A stretch of 64,000 bases of DNA, taken from the NCBI RefSeq assembly GCF_003383095.1, contig NZ_PSYW01000004.1, positions 124,001 through 188,000 of the forward strand, in the 5' to 3' direction. The notes beneath the pieces are model-generated. The model was not told the origin of the DNA, ran no database searches, and worked only from the letters and a program-made list of their open reading frames with translations. This DNA is from Haloferax sp. Atlit-12N. Lineage in GTDB: Archaea > Halobacteriota > Halobacteria > Halobacteriales > Haloferacaceae. Shown piece after piece: positions 61,700 through 64,000 of the stretch. Position numbers and translations under genes: made by a program. How positions within the stretch are numbered: position 1 is the first letter of the stretch; every line of letters begins with the position of its first letter.

Positions 61700-62093
61700 A
61701 TTCAGGCGATTCAGGGCTTGTATGGCTATTTTTAGGCCACACGAACATCCCGTGATAGGTTTCCTATCACTTTTCGAGCACCCTAAAACACCGCGATTTT
61801 CAAATTCCGTGTCGGCACGAATATTCTTCGCGCTCATCGTCGTGTGCGGAAAGTTGCCACACGGCTTTGGACCGCTGACTCGGTCTCGCCGCTCGTCGCC
61901 TTCCACCGCTTGACCGCTCGTTTCCTCCTCCGTCAAACAGCGCCTAATTCTCGCGGCCGCGGGAACCGCGACCCCGCCGGAATCCAGTAGCGAGTCAATA
62001 ATTAATCGGCTCGTGAGCCGATGTGTAGCCGAGTGTTACCGTTCGTGAATACGCCGGGTCACCGCCGAAGCGGCGACCCCCGAGGTGCGTTCG
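61700..62093. other. AT-rich intergenic region before the flippase gene
   Basis: The first half (to about 61830) is unusually AT-rich for this genome. Small frames on both strands (up to 93 codons) have compositions unlike haloarchaeal proteins and mirror each other. ATAGGTTTCCTAT at 61755-61767 is a small palindrome. A TATA-like AATAATTAATC near 61998 may belong to the flippase gene. Confidence 0.45.
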
Positions 62094-63614
62094 ATGAGAG
62101 ATAAGATTCGCTCGGTCGTCCGGACGATTCGCCGCCGGTTCGTTCCCGGCGACGACGACAGCGACCTCGCAGAGCGGACGGTGAAAAGCGGGATGTGGGT
62201 CTCGGCGATGAACGTCCTCGACCGGGTGCTGAAGGTCGTCATGTTCGTCGTCCTCGCGCGGTTGCTCGGCCCCGAGGCTATCGGGCTGATGGGTATCGCG
62301 CTCCTCACAATCTCGGCGCTGCTGAGCCTGACGAACCTCGGAATCGACGCCGCGCTCATCCAGCGCGTCGACGACGACGTGGACGAGTACCTGAACACGA
62401 CGTTCACGCTCGAACTCCTCCGCGGCCTGCTGATGAGTTCGATTCTCTACTTCGCGGCCCCGTCGCTCGCCTCGCTGTTCGGCGAGCCCGCCGCGCGGGA
62501 CCTCATCCGCGCCATCGCCCTGGTCCCGATTTTCCTCGCGCTGCGGAATCCCGCGATGGTCTACTTCAAGAAGGACCTCGCGTTCCACAAGGAGTTCGCC
62601 TACCGGGTCAGCGGCACGACGGCCTACGTCGTCGTCGCGCTCGGTTACGCCGCGGTCAGCCCGACGGTCTGGGCGCTCATCTTCGGCTACCTCGCCGACG
62701 CGAGCGTCCGTTCGGTCGTGACCTACTTCCTGCACCCGTACCGCCCGCGCCCCGCGTTGAACCGCGCGTACGCCGCCGAACTCATCGGCTACGGGAAGTG
62801 GGTCACGGGGTCGTCCATCGTCGAGTTCCTCTACGGACAGGGCGACGACGCGGTCGTCGGCTGGCTCCTGACGGCGACCTCGCTCGGTTACTACCAGCTC
62901 GCCTACCGCATCTCCAACGCGCCGGCGACCGAAATCGCCGTCGTCGTCTCCAGCGTGATGTTCTCGACCTACTCGAAGCTTCAGGAGGACCAGCGCGCCC
63001 TCCGCGAGGCGTTCTTCAGCACCTTCCGGCTCACGGCGTTCGTCGCCTTGCCCATGTCGGTCGGCATCTACCTCGTCGCGCCCGCCTTCGTCGGCGCGTT
63101 CCTCGGCGAGGACTGGCTCCCGATGGTGCTCGCCATGCAGATTCTCGTCGCCTACGGGCTCTTTCGGACGCTCTTCGCGACGTTCAACCCCGTCTGGCGC
63201 GCCGTCGGCCGCCCCGACGTGCAGACCAAACTTGGCTTCCTCCGCGTCGCCCTGCTCGCGATAGCTATCATCCCCGCGACGAGCGCCTACGGCATCGAAG
63301 GGACCGCCCTCGCGGTCACGGGCATCCTCGCGTTCCCGATGGTCCCGCTCTACGCGCGCGAAATGAAACGAACGCTCGGCACGACTTACCGCCGGTTCCT
63401 CCGAGAGCTCTCGTACCCCGTCGCTGCCAGCGGCGCGATGGCGCTTGCGGTCCTCGCGGCGCAGAACCGCGTCGGGTCGCCGCTCGTCGAGTTCGCGCTC
63501 CTCGTCGCTATCGGCGTCGTCGCCTACGCCGTCAGCGCCGCGTCGCTCATGACGCTCTTCGACTGGCGGGTCAAACAGAACCTCCGGGAACTCGTCTCCG
63601 TGATGTCCAAATGA
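62094..63614 (+). CDS. Wzx-type polysaccharide flippase
   Basis: A 506-residue membrane protein with 12-14 helices, of the polysaccharide transport (PST/MATE-like) family. After a basic N-terminus come KSGMWVSAMNVLDRVLKVVM and LGPEAIGLMGIALLTISALL, the typical start; later MLDAG-like loops and YGKWVTGSSIVEFLYGQGDD give the second half. It would flip the lipid-linked glycan made by this cluster to the outer face. The ATG at 62094 is preferred over a GTG three codons earlier. Confidence 0.85.
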   Translation: MRDKIRSVVRTIRRRFVPGDDDSDLAERTVKSGMWVSAMNVLDRVLKVVMFVVLARLLGPEAIGLMGIALLTISALLSLTNLGIDAALIQRVDDDVDEYLNTTFTLELLRGLLMSSILYFAAPSLASLFGEPAARDLIRAIALVPIFLALRNPAMVYFKKDLAFHKEFAYRVSGTTAYVVVALGYAAVSPTVWALIFGYLADASVRSVVTYFLHPYRPRPALNRAYAAELIGYGKWVTGSSIVEFLYGQGDDAVVGWLLTATSLGYYQLAYRISNAPATEIAVVVSSVMFSTYSKLQEDQRALREAFFSTFRLTAFVALPMSVGIYLVAPAFVGAFLGEDWLPMVLAMQILVAYGLFRTLFATFNPVWRAVGRPDVQTKLGFLRVALLAIAIIPATSAYGIEGTALAVTGILAFPMVPLYAREMKRTLGTTYRRFLRELSYPVAASGAMALAVLAAQNRVGSPLVEFALLVAIGVVAYAVSAASLMTLFDWRVKQNLRELVSVMSK

Positions 63615-63956
63615 GGGCGGCGTTCGGCCGACTCGACGGCCCCGACGAGTGGTCGATTCGACTGACTCTCATTGCTAGCTGAACCTTCGACGTGAATCAA
63701 ACCTATCAGAACCCCGTCAGAAAATGTGGGTGCGGTGAAACGAACGCCCTCGCAAGGTTCGGTGGGAGCGTAATTACCAGTTCATAGATTGATTATCAGA
63801 CGAGCTGAGACGTTTCACGGGCTACCGTTGACCCGACATGGGATACCGGTTTGACCCGTATAGTCTCCATTAAGCGGTTGTTTTACGGGCGCAAACTGCC
63901 CCCATATCCATATTTAGTTGATACTATTCTGAGAGAATATAAGGTGTGTCTTTGAT
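63615..63956. other. AT-rich intergenic region at the window end
   Basis: Several short direct words occur (CCCGACATGGGATACCGG, GGTTTGACCCGTATAG), but no gene, repeat family or RNA was recognised. Promoter-like AT blocks lie near 63910 (TATTTAGTTGATAC) and 63936 (AATATAAG). Confidence 0.4.
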
Positions 63957-64000
63957 ATGCAACTGGTAACTAATTGGCTTCTATCCGAAGCAAACCGGCA
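63957..64000 (+). CDS. possible 5' end of a gene cut by the window edge
   Basis: ATG at 63957 opens a frame (MQLVTNWLLSEANR) that runs to the end. AT-rich promoter-like DNA precedes it. Too short to judge. Confidence 0.25.
   Translation, partial: MQLVTNWLLSEANR

Noticed and set aside
61655..61936. Small frames of 84-93 codons on both strands
   Set aside because: They mirror each other, lie in AT-rich promoter-like DNA and have a composition unlike the neighbouring proteins.
1..64000. tRNA or rRNA genes
   Set aside because: No cloverleaf with a GGTTCGAATCC-type arm in the right setting and no rRNA-like block was recognised; a covariance search would be needed to exclude short RNAs.

Overview
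The window reads as chromosomal DNA from an extreme halophile of the Haloferax type (Halobacteria). The evidence is high GC with strong third-position GC, very acidic proteins, many Tat-type (twin-arginine) lipoproteins with an AGC lipobox, promoters with a TATA box about 25-30 bases before a leaderless ATG, and archaeal markers (Orc1/Cdc6, aIF-1A, PilA-type pilins, an EMC3-like insertase, a HalOD1 protein). The species cannot be fixed from sequence alone. No rRNA, tRNA or CRISPR array was seen.

Layout. 0-12 kb: core and metal functions, namely a NosL-like lipoprotein, a phosphohexomutase, a HalOD1 protein, an F420/NADP-type reductase, an MFS carrier, a soluble chemotaxis transducer with CheW, and a Zn/Mn ABC importer with histidine-rich segments. 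12.3-13.1 kb: a small mobile-looking element whose 20-bp inverted ends enclose a ribbon-helix-helix/RelE toxin-antitoxin pair. 13-28 kb: cold-shock protein, TetR regulator, DMT exporter, CoA-disulfide-reductase-like flavoprotein, several secreted lipoproteins, a HiPIP, a Zn/Cd P1B-ATPase and a P19-like metal lipoprotein. 28.5-29.7 kb: two tandem type IV pilin genes.

28-38.5 kb: a replication and segregation locus. An Orc1/Cdc6 gene sits beside an AT-rich core flanked by inverted copies of a 20-bp repeat, and 15 copies of that repeat are scattered over 10 kb. Next come a ParA gene, an overlapping acidic partner gene and, just upstream of parA, roughly 600 bp with a striking 9-bp sequence lattice that looks like a centromere (parS). 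This resembles the control region of a megaplasmid or secondary replicon embedded among ordinary chromosomal genes.

38.5-42.3 kb: MsrA, a CBS protein, SurE, a DUF6544-like protein and a winged-helix regulator. 42.4-63.6 kb: a surface-polysaccharide/glycan cluster. It has two FemAB-like transferases, a six-hairpin-like protein, a six-gene operon containing all five enzyme types for UDP-2,3-diacetamido-2,3-dideoxy-mannuronic acid (WbpA, B, E, D, I types) plus a polysaccharide deacetylase, two glycosyltransferases, an asparagine-synthetase-like amidotransferase lacking its glutaminase cysteine, a large membrane protein and a Wzx-type flippase. Five minus-strand transcription units in this cluster carry the same short element (CATAACAAA read toward the gene), which suggests common control.

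One further oddity: the M20 peptidase and class V aminotransferase genes at 31.2 kb are joined by a 20-bp tandem repeat that forms a chain of overlapping ATGA stop/start junctions.
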